The translations under genes and the position numbers were made by a program. The notes under the pieces were generated by a model. That model made no database searches and was not told the DNA's origin. It saw only the letters and a program-made list of their open reading frames with translations. From Morinoia aosen (lineage: Eukaryota; Arthropoda; Malacostraca; Amphipoda; Talitridae), in assembly GCA_030386875.1 (NCBI GenBank), contig CM059567.1, positions 56,776,020 through 56,840,019 on the forward strand: a stretch of DNA of 64,000 nucleotides, written 5' to 3'. Position 1 is the stretch's first letter, and every line of letters begins with the position of its first letter. Below are positions 41,033 through 52,754 of this stretch, piece by piece.

Positions 41033-44000
41033 ATTGAATGTGTGTCAGATGAGACCATTCCTAACTTCGTTCTTAGTCTAGAGAACTTTTCTATCGGCAG
41101 GTTCTTGGTGAATATGTCGGCGAGCATTTCGTCGGTAGGGCAATACACTACGTCTATATCTTTGTTACTTACAAGATCCCGTACATAGTGAAACTTAATA
41201 TCGATGTGCTTGCTCCTCCCATGATATTTGGGATTGTTGGCAAGACAGATGGCTGACTGGTTGTCTTCGTTTATAACCATTGGTTCCATAGTCCCAAAAT
41301 TTAGATCACTGAGTAAGTGCTTTAACCAGACAGCCTCTTGAGCCGCACCGGCAAGAGCAACGTATTCGGCTTCTGCAGTTGAGAGGGCTACACAAGTTTG
41401 TTTGTTAGATCTCCACGTAATTACCGAATTACTGAGGGTGAAACAGTAACCAGAGGTAGACTTTCGGTCATTTTTATCACCAGCCCAGTCAGCATCTGAA
41501 TAACCAATGCAAGTATCAGAACATTTGCTATACAAGAGACCTAGTTTAGAGGTGCCTCTCAGGTACCTGAATATTCTCTTAACACACATCCAATGCTGTT
41601 CAAGAGGCTTGGAGCTGTATTTAGCAACATTATTCACTGCGAATGCAATGTCAGGTCGAGTTCTGGTTGACAAATACAAAAGGCTACCTACAGCACTTTG
41701 ATAAGTGGCAGGGTCAAATTCGACATCATTTGGGGAGCATATCGGATTTACGTTTACATCGGCGGGAGTTGCAACAGGTTTACAATTATCAAAGCCAAAT
41801 TTTGACAACAGAGCCTCAGTGTAGGCAGTTTGATTCAAGAAGACATTGTTTTTAAATTGTACAACACTTACACCTAGGAAGTAACTCAGCACACCAAGGT
41901 CCTTCATTTTGTATTGGGTAGAAAGGCTCAACTTTATTTGATTTATTTCATCACCAGACTCAGAAGCAATTATTAGATCGTCTACATACACCGCCACAAT
42001 ACACAGTTTCTTATCTTGAACACGAGTGTATATACAAGCATCACTCTTAGATTGTACAAAACCCAATTTCTTCAAATAGCTATCTAGTGTAGTATTCCAA
42101 CACTTAGGAGCTTGTTTTAGTCCGTAGAGCGATTTTTGTAGTTTACACACCAGATTTTCTTTGCCTTTGACAATAAAACCGTCAGGTTGAACCAGATATA
42201 GTTCTTCAATCAGTTCTCCATTAAGGAAGGCTGTTGCAACGTCCATGTGATGGACTTGCATGTTGCATTTGGCAGCCAAAGCTAGTACTGTCCTGACAGA
42301 CTCAAATCGAACCACGGGACTGAAGGTCTCGTCGTAGTCGATGCCATATTTTTGTGAGTAGCCCTGAGCCACAAGGCGAGCTTTGTACGAGCAAATGCTT
42401 CCGTCGGGTCCGGTTTTTCTTTTAAAGATCCACTTTGATTTGATAGGTTTTTTGTCATTAGGACACTCTACAAGGGACCATACTCTGTTTTGATTTATAG
42501 ACTCCATCTCATTCTCCATAGCTGTTTCCCATAGTTTTGCTTCTGGTCCACTGAGTGCTTCTTGAACACAAGATGGTATATCAAGCTCATTTTTCATTAA
42601 ATACACCCATTCACCAAACCTATCAGGAGCCCGTCGATATCTGGCTGATTGTCTAGGCTGCACTCCCTCCATCCCAGCATCTGACTGTCTATGCTCCACC
42701 CCTCCCTCAGAGTCTTCTGGTTCTGGATCCTGAGGAAGAAGAGAAAAATTACCATCATTTACTTCTGAAGGCTCCTTCTCAATTGGCATCTGCTGAGATT
42801 CATTGAACATAACGTCTCTACTCAAAAATATCCTTCTACTGTTTATGTCATACAGACGATATCCCTTGGATCCACTTCCATATCCTACAAGAACACACGG
42901 TTTAGATTTTGGATCAAGTTTTTCCCTCTCATCTTTGGGGACATGAGCGTACGCACTGCAGCCAAAGGTTTTGAGGTGCTGTACGTTGGGCTTGTGTCCA
43001 TTAAGGGCCTGATAAGGGGTCATATCATTCAATGCACTAGCAGGGCTCCTATTTTTGACATACACGGCAGTTGATATAGCTTCACCCCAGAATGATTTTG
43101 GTAACTTGGAACCAGACAGCATAGCTCTGACAGAGTCAAGAAGAGTTCTATTCATTCTTTCTGCAACTCCATTTTGTTCAGGTGTCTTAGGCACAGTTTT
43201 TTCATGGATAATTCCTTCCCCTTTTAGGAATTGTTCAAAGTCATTAGAGATGTATTCCCCACCGTTATCGGAGCGCAGAATTTTAATTTTGTGATCATAG
43301 TGATTTTCTACCAAGGATTTGAACTCCTGAAACACTTTGAAAACATCACTCTTATGTTTGATAATGTACACCCAAGTATATCTGGAGTGGTCATCTATGA
43401 AGGTTACAAAATACCTTCCACTCCCAAGTGATATGGGATTAAGCTGGCCACACACATCACTGTGGATAAGTTCTAAGGGTTGGCGTTTCCTTTTGTGATT
43501 TGTTTTGGGGAACGGAAGCCTATGATTTTTACCATCACAACAGTTTTCACAAAAAATGTTATCTCCACTCACAGAACAATCAAAACCTCTAACAAGATTC
43601 TTAGTGCCTAATTTCTTAAGATTATTGAATCCTAGATGACAAAATCGTTTATGCCACAGAATTTCATCAGAGGAAACGTTCATGCATTTAGCGGCTGAAT
43701 TAAGGGTGCAATTAAGTTTATACAATTTTCCTACTTTACTGCCTAAGGCAATTAATTCATCGTCTTTATTTACAATCTTACATGAGCTTTCGTCAAAGTA
43801 AACTGAGTTTCCACTTTCTGTAATCTGAGGCACGGAAAGTAAATTGTAAGCTAAACCAGGTACATACAAGACATTCTTAACAACACAGGTATCTACTCGA
43901 CCTTTAGGCAACAACACCATAACTTCAACATCACCTACACCAACACCTTGCAAGTTTCTACCATCACCAACTTCAATGTTAATTGGGCTAGATAGCTCAT

Positions 44001-44871
44001 TCATACAAGAAAAATCATTCCTATTATTACACATGTGTGCTGTTGCACCGGAATCAATTACCCAACAATTATTGATATTTATCACAGACAATGCACCGAT
44101 ATAATTTGTTTTACCTGCTACAAAATTGTTTTGGTTTTCTGTGTGGTTCCCATCTTCTTTCTTCAATTTTTCTTGATAGATCCAGCACTTGGTACGTAGG
44201 TGTCCCAATTTTCCGCATTCGAAGCATCGTGAGTTTTTCAATTTGGAGGTCACAAGGGATTTTTCACTGAAGTCTGAAGCACTTTGGTTTTTCAGTTTTG
44301 CTTCTTCATTCAGAAGACGCTCTGTCACAATATCCCATGACGGTAGTTTTTCATGAGCTTCCAGTGCAGTCACCAGTGTGGAGAAATGGTCGGGAAGTGA
44401 CGACAGCAAGATTATTACACGACTTTCTTCATCAACTGCGTCATCAATCACACTCAAGGACTCAAATATTTCGACAAATGCTTTGAGATGAGTTTGTAAG
44501 TCTTGGTCTTCTTTTAGTTTCATGTTGTAGAGTCTTTTGCGTAGTCTGAACTTGTTAGACCAAGTTTTCTTCTGGAATGTATCTTCAATCTTATGCCATA
44601 GTTGCACAGGGTCAGTAGGATCACCCAACAAATAAAGTTGACTTGTTTCGACACCAAGCACAATTGTTGCAAGTGCACTGTCACGTCTTTCTTCAAATTT
44701 TCTTCGAGCAGTCTCGTCCGTAGTCTGTGGCATGGTTTCCGTTCCTCGAACCAAGTTCCACAGTTTTTCCTTCATCAGAATCATCTTCATTTGCAGCTTC
44801 CACGTAGGATAGTTTTTATCATTAAGAGCCGTGAGGCAGTTCTTTGCACTTTCACTTACGGAGCCTGCCAT
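41029..44871 (-). CDS. Copia gag-pol polyprotein
   Basis: 1280 residues, single frame with no stop or frameshift. Order of parts: Gag (1 to about 210); CCHC zinc knuckle CFECGKLGHLRTKC (about 216-229); aspartic protease with IDSGAT (about 271); pre-integrase HLGF-type region; integrase with D in HSDVCG (about 471), D in RSDNGGEY (about 533) and E in PEQNGVAER (about 568); reverse transcriptase with YVDDLIIAS (about 964); RNase H with SDADWAGD and STAEAEYVAL. The polyprotein is expected to be cut by its own protease. The frame overlaps the polypurine tract at its stop. Fusing gag and pol in one frame is normal for copia, which adjusts Gag excess by splicing. Confidence 0.96.
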   Translation of the reverse strand: MAGSVSESAKNCLTALNDKNYPTWKLQMKMILMKEKLWNLVRGTETMPQTTDETARRKFEERRDSALATIVLGVETSQLYLLGDPTDPVQLWHKIEDTFQKKTWSNKFRLRKRLYNMKLKEDQDLQTHLKAFVEIFESLSVIDDAVDEESRVIILLSSLPDHFSTLVTALEAHEKLPSWDIVTERLLNEEAKLKNQSASDFSEKSLVTSKLKNSRCFECGKLGHLRTKCWIYQEKLKKEDGNHTENQNNFVAGKTNYIGALSVININNCWVIDSGATAHMCNNRNDFSCMNELSSPINIEVGDGRNLQGVGVGDVEVMVLLPKGRVDTCVVKNVLYVPGLAYNLLSVPQITESGNSVYFDESSCKIVNKDDELIALGSKVGKLYKLNCTLNSAAKCMNVSSDEILWHKRFCHLGFNNLKKLGTKNLVRGFDCSVSGDNIFCENCCDGKNHRLPFPKTNHKRKRQPLELIHSDVCGQLNPISLGSGRYFVTFIDDHSRYTWVYIIKHKSDVFKVFQEFKSLVENHYDHKIKILRSDNGGEYISNDFEQFLKGEGIIHEKTVPKTPEQNGVAERMNRTLLDSVRAMLSGSKLPKSFWGEAISTAVYVKNRSPASALNDMTPYQALNGHKPNVQHLKTFGCSAYAHVPKDEREKLDPKSKPCVLVGYGSGSKGYRLYDINSRRIFLSRDVMFNESQQMPIEKEPSEVNDGNFSLLPQDPEPEDSEGGVEHRQSDAGMEGVQPRQSARYRRAPDRFGEWVYLMKNELDIPSCVQEALSGPEAKLWETAMENEMESINQNRVWSLVECPNDKKPIKSKWIFKRKTGPDGSICSYKARLVAQGYSQKYGIDYDETFSPVVRFESVRTVLALAAKCNMQVHHMDVATAFLNGELIEELYLVQPDGFIVKGKENLVCKLQKSLYGLKQAPKCWNTTLDSYLKKLGFVQSKSDACIYTRVQDKKLCIVAVYVDDLIIASESGDEINQIKLSLSTQYKMKDLGVLSYFLGVSVVQFKNNVFLNQTAYTEALLSKFGFDNCKPVATPADVNVNPICSPNDVEFDPATYQSAVGSLLYLSTRTRPDIAFAVNNVAKYSSKPLEQHWMCVKRIFRYLRGTSKLGLLYSKCSDTCIGYSDADWAGDKNDRKSTSGYCFTLSNSVITWRSNKQTCVALSTAEAEYVALAGAAQEAVWLKHLLSDLNFGTMEPMVINEDNQSAICLANNPKYHGRSKHIDIKFHYVRDLVSNKDIDVVYCPTDEMLADIFTKNLPIEKFSRLRTKLGMVSSDTHSM

Positions 44872-45003
44872 GTTTCTTTCTCTTTCACCGTTTCTGTCTC
44901 ACACAGCACTAACAAATCACCAACTTCTGTTCTCGCTGTCCCGGGCTGTTTTTCGCTTCGGGACTTAAGATAACCTCACTTGATATTGCTTCATCGGAAG
45001 GTT

Positions 45004-45019
45004 TACTGGGCCCATAACC
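45004..45019 (-). promoter_or_regulatory. Primer-binding site, initiator tRNA-Met anticodon region
   Basis: Immediately inside the 5' LTR the element strand reads GGTTATGGGCCCAGTA. This is complementary to the anticodon arm of initiator tRNA-Met (CTGGGCCCATAACC), as known for Drosophila copia, which primes from a tRNA half rather than the 3' end. Confidence 0.85.
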
Positions 45020-45279
45020 TAATGGACGTAGGTTAAGAAGACGAGACTCTTGGAGTTTGTATAATCAGTACACACAGCAGGACACACGTTTACATTACGA
45101 AGGGTAGCGGTGGAGTGGACTCCAGCCAAGCCCGAGAACTACGAGCAGAGATCCACAAGAACCATGAGCTCAGTTCTCAACGCATAGTGCTGTCTAAATA
45201 CATTCTTACGCAAGAGCACTGTAACATTATCAGTATTATACACATATACATTCAAGGTGCTACATGAAAGGTTTCAACA
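45020..45279 (-). repeat. Copia 5' LTR
   Basis: 260 bp, expected to carry the element promoter and poly(A) site. The end was placed using the shared taatggacg inner edge and the cttaa target-site duplication. Confidence 0.94.
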
Positions 45280-45284
45280 CTTAA

Positions 45285-46000
45285 TTGGTTTTTAATTAAA
45301 GATCATGGCACACTGAATTTAACAGATGCGGGCTCATTAACTTGTGTCCGTGGTTGGAGGCAGTTTACAATTTAACCAGTAATTAGATAATATACAAGGC
45401 TAAAGGCAAGTTAAAGGCAGAGCTAAAGGCAAAACTACAGGCCAAAGTAAAGGCCAAGCTAAAGGTCCAGGTAAAGGCCAAGCTAAAGGCAGAGCTCGAG
45501 GCCAAACTAAAGAAAGAAAGAAGAAAGAAAAGAAAAAACTTTATTTCCAATAGAAATTGTACAATATTACAATCATTGGTTTTTAAATATCTTAAAATTA
45601 ATACACTTAGATGATACACACACACACGAGTATTGAAAAAACTCGTGTCACTAGTCGAAAAGATATGATTGAGGGCAATGTACTCCTAATCTTGCTTAAT
45701 CTACATTTGACAATACATGTAATGATAATTATAAGAGATAACGCAAATTCATGGACGATGCATTTTCATTGTGGGGTGAAAACACTTTTGACAGTTTACA
45801 TGTACATGACATAAAACTTCGCAATTATTGATGCCAGGAAATAATATATGAATCGCTTGTTTCGGCAAATGTTCAAAAGTGTCATTTTAAGGAAGCATTA
45901 AAAAAATATATAAATACAAATCCATATACATATATATACGTACATATATATATATACTTACATACACACACACATACAGATATATATATATATATATATG
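45285..46000. repeat. 12-bp minisatellite, SINE-type tail and TA/CA microsatellites
   Basis: 45407-45510 holds about nine copies of a 12-bp unit, aaaggccaagct and variants. It is followed by gaaagaaagaagaaag and tttatttccaa (45515-45555), the tail motif shared with other sites in this window. (TA)n and (CA)n tracts lie at about 45930-46000. Confidence 0.75.
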
Positions 46001-46555
46001 TACGCATAAGCATGAGGACCAAGAAGATTATAAGTTTTGTATTTCTAATTCAACAATTTTAACATAACGGTCGTTAGTTAATAAGTATTTTATTCAAATA
46101 TAAATGGATGATCGCACAACAAATGTATAAGTTGTACATGAATGCTTTACAATAATAAAGAGATGACGAGTTAGGTAATGTTACAAGTTGAGGGTGAACA
46201 GAAAATGACCATTATCTCTAGTAAAATGCTAGTTGTCAGTCTAGTACACACATATGTGCACACATACATGTGAATATATACACATATATGTACACATAAG
46301 CATGAGGACCAAGAAGATTATAAGTTTTGTATTTCTGATTCAACAATTTTAACATACCGGTCATTAGTTAATAAGCATTTTATTTAAATATAATGGATGA
46401 TCGCAGAACAAATGTATAGTTTGTACATGAATGCTTTACAATAATAAAGAGGTGACGAGTTAGGTAATGTTACAAGTTGAGAGTGCACAGAAAAAAGACC
46501 ATTTTCTCTAGTAAAATGCTAGTTGTCAGTTTAGTACACACATATGTGCACGAAT
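46000..46555 (+). repeat. Tandem duplication of about 265-290 bp
   Basis: Copies at about 46000-46262 and 46290-46555 share gcatgaggaccaagaagatt, ctttacaataataaagag and gtaaaatgctagttgtcag with few differences, each bordered by acacatatgtgcac-type sequence. No coding content. Confidence 0.88.
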
Positions 46556-47030
46556 ACATGTAGATATATACACATACGCATGCACAAACATACCCACGCA
46601 CATACTTACACCAAACTCGTAAGCATACAAAAATGCATTTCTATGCATCGAGGCAATACATACGCATTCTACAGAGTGTCATACGCATAGCGTGCACACG
46701 TACACATATATACAAGTAAGCATGTGCGCAAATATCAGCATAAACTAGCCGTTATAAACCAGAATTCCAATCGAGGGGAACAGAGAAAATATCTTTTATT
46801 ATAGCATGAATTTTATAAAATTTAGTACTAATAATAGTGGCACAAGACAGTCTACTTAAGTCAGAAACATGAAATCGATTGTGGGACGTGGATAAGAAAG
46901 AAAACATTAATGTCCTATAAAGGTTTCATATTAGAAAACAAATCACATTATCTTTGAAATATTGCGCAAATTGTCGGCAATTCATGAACAAACATAGGTA
47001 TCACATTATTATAAGCATATAACTATATGT
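46556..47030. other. Unannotated stretch with CA-rich tract
   Basis: Short cacacat/acgcac-rich segment at about 46560-46720; otherwise nothing recognised. Confidence 0.4.
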
Positions 47031-47310
47031 GCTCTCCGTGGCACAGCGGTTAAGGGATCGGACTTGTATGCTGGAAGTCGCGGGTTCGTTCCCAGCGCTG
47101 GCGCGGAGATTTTCCCCGTTGGGTATAAGGGAAAGCTCAAGCACAATACCCCACTCGACCCAGGTGTCGGAAATGGGTACCGGCTCTACGGGGGAACCGT
47201 CATGGTGTCCTATATATAGGGTTAGTTATAAGACATTTGAAAAACCAATGCTAAGATCATATGTATCAGGCTTGATTGGAAATAAAGCATCCCAAAGATG
47301 CCGATGTTAA
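47031..47310 (+). mobile_element. tRNA-derived SINE, full-length copy
   Basis: The 5' part folds like a tRNA: TCTCCG pairs with CGGAGA, the A box is GTGGCACAGCGGTTAAGGG and the B box is GGGTTCGTTCCC. A conserved body follows (gattttccccgttgggtata, then gaaatgggtaccggct and gggggaaccgtcatgg), then a tRNA-unrelated 3' tail with gaaataaagcatcccaaaga. The body is shared with 48461 and the tail with 50040. Transcribed by pol III in this class of element. Confidence 0.88.
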
Positions 47311-48460
47311 CCTATAAGCAGAATCAGCATATTACTGCAGTATAAATGGATGATCACACAACGAATTTATTTTTATTTTTTTTACATGGATGCTTTACAA
47401 TTTCAAATTAGAAAAAAAAACACATTATCTTTGTAATATGGTGCAGAATGTCTGCAATTGATAAACACACACACACATAGGTACCATGTTTGCAAATGAC
47501 AACGTATAGGCGGTCAAATCATAATACCTACGCATACTTCCAAACTGTTGTGTGATGTCTTGAATTATAAAACAATGAGCGAGGGAGGCTAAAGGCAGAG
47601 CTAGAGGCCAAGCTAAAGGCACAGGTAAAGGCCAATGTAAAAAGGCCTAGGGATGGATGTGTTGTGGTGTTGGTGACGTCGGAGAATGCGACGCTGTGCA
47701 CCACACGAGATCACAATGCGAAAATGACGCTTAGGAAAATGGCGTGCGTTGGGATGTTGCCAACACGTCGAGCTTAAACTCGAACGACTGTCGATATTAT
47801 TCTCTTTTTGTGCTTTTACACAAAAACTTTTAAGATTAATAATTATAGGTAGAAAATTATTAATAATAATTAAAAGTAAGATAGTTAATGCCAATAATTA
47901 TGCTATTTATATGTTAATGAAAATTTTAATGGTAAGAGACATTTTTTAGCGACTGCAACATATCGTTAATTCTGCAAAATGAATCAGGGCTCACGACTGA
48001 TAGATTCTCAAAATTTGAGCATCACATTTCAGTAACTTTGAAAGGACACTAAACTTTCGCTGATTTATTGAAAAATTTAAGTCATGTTTCTAGTGGTTCC
48101 TTATTGAGTTACAACATCAAATCTTTAAATTCGTGTTTCCTGACTTCATGAATATTTATGTTAATTTTATCTCATTTCACTTTACACGTCCCGGAACCTC
48201 TTGTTCCTCCTTTCGAAACCATTACCCTGTGCACCTATGAACTCCCAAATATACGTATGTTGATCCAAAAAACAGCAATCATTTACCCCTGTGTCAGAAC
48301 GATTTCAAGTAGAAGGAAGGAGACGAAAACACACCGCCGTTTCAGTAAAACACCATATATTTTCCTTTGTCTCCTTCTCTTCACCCCTCAATTACATTGC
48401 TACATTTATTGAGTATTTTTAAAATGCTCAATTTAGATTTGAGGATTTACCTTCACAGAA
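47311..48460. other. Unannotated stretch with 12-bp repeat
   Basis: 47585-47640 holds about four copies of the 12-bp unit seen at 45407-45510 (aaaggcagagct). Otherwise nothing recognised. Confidence 0.5.
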
Positions 48461-48645
48461 GCTCTCCGTGGCACAGTGGTTAAGGGATCAGCCTTGTATG
48501 TTGGAGACGAGGGTTCGTATCCCGGCGCTGGCGCGGAGATTTTCCCCGTTGGGTATAAGGGAAAGCACAATACCCCACTCAACCCAGGTGTCGGAAATGG
48601 GTACCGGCTTTACGGGGGAACCGTCATGGTGTCCTATATATTCAG
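48461..48645 (+). mobile_element. tRNA-derived SINE, copy lacking the 3' tail
   Basis: Same tRNA-like head and body as 47031, with A box GTGGCACAGTGGTTAAGGG and B box-like GGGTTCGTATCCC. It ends at gtcctatata and continues into unrelated ttcagtaaattcagtaaa. Confidence 0.85.
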
Positions 48646-48792
48646 TAAATTCAGTAAATTTTACTTCTTTATATTTTCCAAATTTAATAATCAATTTAGA
48701 ATTTATGGCGATGACCCTCTATGTTTCTCTAACCGTTATGACAAAGTAGAAGAATCAGACGGCCGCGGCTGCTCACCTCAGAAGAAAAGAAA

Positions 48793-49945
48793 GAAAAAGA
48801 AAAATTGTTTATTTCCAAGTTGTCACATGAGATACATGCCAACATATTGGCTTTTAAAAGTTTCTTAAATATAGGACACCCTAAAACAAATGTTCCATAC
48901 GAGGAGTACTAATTGGCAAACCATCCGAGGTGTACAAGTAGGTAAGCCATACGAGGCATAATAATAGACAAACTATACGAGGTGTACTAATAGACAAACT
49001 GTCAGAGGTTTACAAGTAGATAGACCATACGAGGCATATTAATTGACAAATATACGAGGCGTACTAATAGACAAACCATTCGTGGTGTGCTAGTAGTCTA
49101 ACAAAAGTTCTATACTAAGAGTACTAATTGACAAACCATCCGAGGTGTACAAATAGATAAGCCATACGAGGCATAATAATAATAGGCAAACTATACGAGG
49201 TGTACTAATAGACAAACTATCAGAGGTGTACAAAATCGATAGACCATACGAGGCATATTAATAGACAAAATATACGAGGCGTACTAATAGACAAACCACA
49301 CGTGGCTTGCCAATAGTCTATCTCTGTCAAGGGTAGTTGAATGAGAAATGAAAAATATGCCCTAAAAATATGCAAAGCCCTATCACCACCAAAAACATAT
49401 TTCATATCTTCTCGATATTCACCACGTTTTACTGGTTATTTCTTACGATTCATCAGAGCTTGGGCTGTCATTATATTATTAATATGCCTCGTATGGTCTA
49501 TCTATCTGTACACCTATGATAGTATTGTCTAATATTACATCTCGTATAGTTTGTCTATTATTATGCCTCGTACGGCTTATCTATTTGTACACCTCGTATG
49601 GTTTGTCAATTAGTATTCCTCGTATGGAACTTTGTTAGACTATTAGCACACCACGTGTGGTTTGTCTATTATAGTACGCCTCGTATATTATGTCTATTAA
49701 TATGCCTCGTATGGTCTATCTATTTGTACACCTCTGATAGTTTATCTATTAGCAAACCTCATATAGTTTGTCGATTATTATGCCTCGTATGGCTTATCTA
49801 TTTTTACACCTCGGATGGTTTGTCAATTAATACTCCTCGTATGGATCTTTTGTTTTAGGACGTCTTATATTAAGGAACTTTTAAAAGCCAATATGTTGGC
49901 ATATGTATCTCATGTGACAACTTGGAAATAAACGGTTTTGTTTTT
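48793..49945. mobile_element. Foldback element built of 216-bp modules
   Basis: Inverted arms about 48793-49320 and 49485-49945 around a spacer of about 165 bp. Each arm begins with tttatttccaa...acatgagatacatgccaac-type sequence, followed by two modules of about 216 bp made of a degenerate 24-bp subrepeat (ccatacgaggcatattaatagacaa). Arm identity looks high. No transposase. Confidence 0.88.
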
Positions 49946-50035
49946 TGTTTGTTTTTCATGCGGACATGGGTACATGGGATAAAATAAAGATACAGTGTAA
50001 GCCGGTTACCACTCATGATTGACAAATATCTACAA

Positions 50036-50133
50036 AATATTAGGGTTAGTTATAAGACATTTGAAAAACCAATGCTTAAGATCATATGTATCAGGCTTCA
50101 TTGGAAATAAAGCATCCCAAAGATGCCGATTTT
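50036..50133 (+). mobile_element. SINE 3' tail fragment
   Basis: Matches about 47220-47303 (gttagttataagacatttga, aagatcatatgtatcaggct, gaaataaagcatcccaaaga) without any tRNA-like head, then ends in tttttgttgttgtt. 5'-truncated copy, or a piece of the partner LINE tail. Confidence 0.8.
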
Positions 50134-51459
50134 TGTTGTTGTTAAAAACCTAATGAAATGTAAAGTTTAGGTAAGTCGGAAGATTTTTTTGCCCTGCACT
50201 TTTAGGAAAAAGCAGCTCATTTTTAGATTGTTTTGCTGACTCATAAGTTAACAACTCGTACAGAACAAAGGTACTTTGATCAAGTGTGCGCTATCAAACA
50301 GGCTTTACGAAATTTGAAATAGCAATTAATATTCTTTATTTTGCATTATTTTAATTATCACTTCAAATCGGCATAATATCTGCCTGCCAAATGACCTCAA
50401 GTAGAACATTTTGTGTTGACGAGTCAATTACGACAACAAAGACGTACGCGGAATTTCTGCAGCAGGCTTTGGCTAAGGACAACTGTGGTTCAATTCTACT
50501 TCGGTCCTTGCTGCATTTTTCACAATACCACAGCTCAGGTAGTAATAGTAAACGAACACGATAGGTAGAATATCAGCAGCAAATAATTTTTCCATGCTCT
50601 TGTTCTGACTAATTTTTTCCGCCGACTTTACTTTTAACAAAACAAAGGGTTACTGCAACAGCCAAAACTCATGTGTAAAATTGAGGGAAGAATATTTCCA
50701 AGCCGTTCTTCATCACAAGTTAAAATGTTTATAAGCGTTCTCAAACTTAGAATAACTTAACCAAGGGTATACATTCTGTTTTTGTTTCTCTCTCAACCAT
50801 TTGTTCATCCATTATTTCATTGACATGGTATTCAATCCTATGTTTTCAATTCAATTCAATATCTATGTGTTTGAAAATTTAATGCATATTTATGTTAAGA
50901 TGTTTAAAAAGCCAGTGTTGCACATTCTATACATCAGCTTAGTTGATTTAAACTGTTTTCTTATTTCTATTCCCTGTACTTGCTCCTCACCCATTTCCTA
51001 CATGGGCTAGGAGGCTGAAAAAGTCTTTTTTAAACTCGATTGCTACCTTGGAGTGACCGGAAAAGAAAGAAAACAAAAATTATACAAACATGGGAACTAA
51101 GCCGAAGAAAAAAGGAAGAAAAAATATTTTTAAAAAAGTCGAAACGTAAAATCTTATCTAACATTCAAACAGTAACAGTTGTGAAATTTGATTATTCAGT
51201 TTTAGAAATTCATTTTCATTCGAAAAGTAAGCATGGAAGCCCGGGATGTTTGTAAGTTAAAATGCAGTCATAGCCTGCGTACAGGAAAACATCAAAAATT
51301 CTGCTTGAGGTCCTTCGTGCAGAAACTATTTTAAACCATCATAGATACTTTTTTAAATATCATTCCAATTTGTTTCCCGTTTAAATTTCCTCAGCAAAAT
51401 CGGCCTGTCGTTTTTATTTACAATAATGAATCGAGCCTTTTTAACTTATGTGCGACAAA
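50134..51459. other. Unannotated stretch
   Basis: No gene or repeat recognised. Confidence 0.4.
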
Positions 51460-51720
51460 TTACAGTTGGTCTCGCTACGCAAAAGTAGAGCATGCACTCA
51501 AGGAAAGAAGGTCTCGGGTTCTACTCTCGGTACCTGCGAGGTACATTTGCAGGAGCGAGCGGCCCCTCCGATGATGTAGAGGTCGAGCAAGAGAATGTAC
51601 TGGATACCTTCCTTAATGATGAAAGAAAGAAGAAAGAAAGAAAAACCGGTTGTTTCCAAAAAAAGTTGAACATGAAATATGTAAGAAAACATAGGATTTT
51701 AAATATTCCTGACATAAGAG
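51460..51720 (+). mobile_element. Second tRNA-derived SINE-like element
   Basis: Head about 51468-51545 resembles a tRNA: gtctcgctacgcaaaagtag and agagcatg fit a degenerate A box, and gggttctactctc fits a B box. A unique body is followed by gaaagaaagaagaaagaaag and a tttccaa tail, the tail type also found near 45515, 48793 and 52755. Confidence 0.6.
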
Positions 51721-52754
51721 TCCTAATTTGATAGAAAAATCCTAAGAGAGAGAGAGAGAGAGATTGGTCGTGTCAGGGGTTAATTATATTATCGGCAAAC
51801 CAAAAAATGTTTTAAATGAGCGTGAATTTCACTTCATTTCTCGCTGGTCAAAAATAAACAAAACTCTGTTTCTGTGAACAATTGCAATTGTAAAACCTAA
51901 TGATCAACAAAGTTAATTTTTTTCCAGAAATTAATGCATAGTATAAAAAAATGATTTAAATCGTAAGAAAATACTGAAGCATTTCCTATAAAAAGAAGAC
52001 CGTATTTCTTATATATCGTCTTATTTATTTTTGTCAAAAATCAATTCTCTAGGTAAGACCTGATTCCGTAGCTATTGTCTTATTTTTTTTTGTAAAAAAA
52101 AACAATGCTCTAGCCAACATATGAGCTCGCGCACACATGAAAGCTTTGAGAATGAACAGTAGAGTGTGGCATGTGCTCTATTAATCAAGCTAAGCACCCA
52201 TAATTTTCTATTCTGTAACGTAAAGAATGAAGTTCATTTTCTTAGTCATTTAATTCTAATTGAAAGTAGTACCAAAATTTCTAATTCTTCATCTTCATTC
52301 TAATTCTTCAACTCTTCATTCTATTTCAAAGTCAACTACAATTTGTTCATTTTGTCTATATCCATCTTTCGGAAAGCAGTCTCAAGATGTCAATGCATCA
52401 CGTCAATGTAATTTTTTCAACAGTCCCACTGGTTTTTGCAATCATAAGAATAAATTCTAAGTTTTAAGTTTTTAAGCAACCTTACCATCGCATTGTACGA
52501 ATCATAAATGACAAAATGAGCGTTGCACCAAAGTTTAACATTGAGTATCTTATCACTCACATAATAATTATATTGATCAACATTGTTTTGCTCACATAAA
52601 CACAATAGGAACTTACCCACAGCCTCCTTGTACTGACTTATTCATCGAAAGTTTGAAACTTAGAAATTTGCATTAGTAAAGTAACTCATCTTTCAGTTTT
52701 TCATCTCTTATACTTCTAACTTCGAAAGTCCTGATTTTGAAGATGAAACGGCAT
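51721..52754. other. Unannotated stretch
   Basis: (GA)n tract at about 51745-51763; otherwise nothing recognised. Confidence 0.4.

Larger units (their letters stand above)
40762..45279 (-). mobile_element. Full-length copia-type LTR retrotransposon
   Basis: Complete element, 4518 bp, transcribed on the minus strand. It has two 260-bp LTRs that look identical by eye, a 5-bp target-site duplication cttaa (40757-40761 and 45280-45284), a primer-binding site, a polypurine tract and one unbroken gag-pol frame. Domain order (integrase before reverse transcriptase) defines Ty1/copia. Identical LTRs and an intact frame point to a very recent insertion and a probably mobile copy. Confidence 0.96.

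Noticed and set aside
47031-47110. Functional tRNA gene
   Set aside because: A and B boxes are present, but the arm fold is imperfect, the unit extends into a conserved non-tRNA body, and it recurs at 48461. It is a SINE head.
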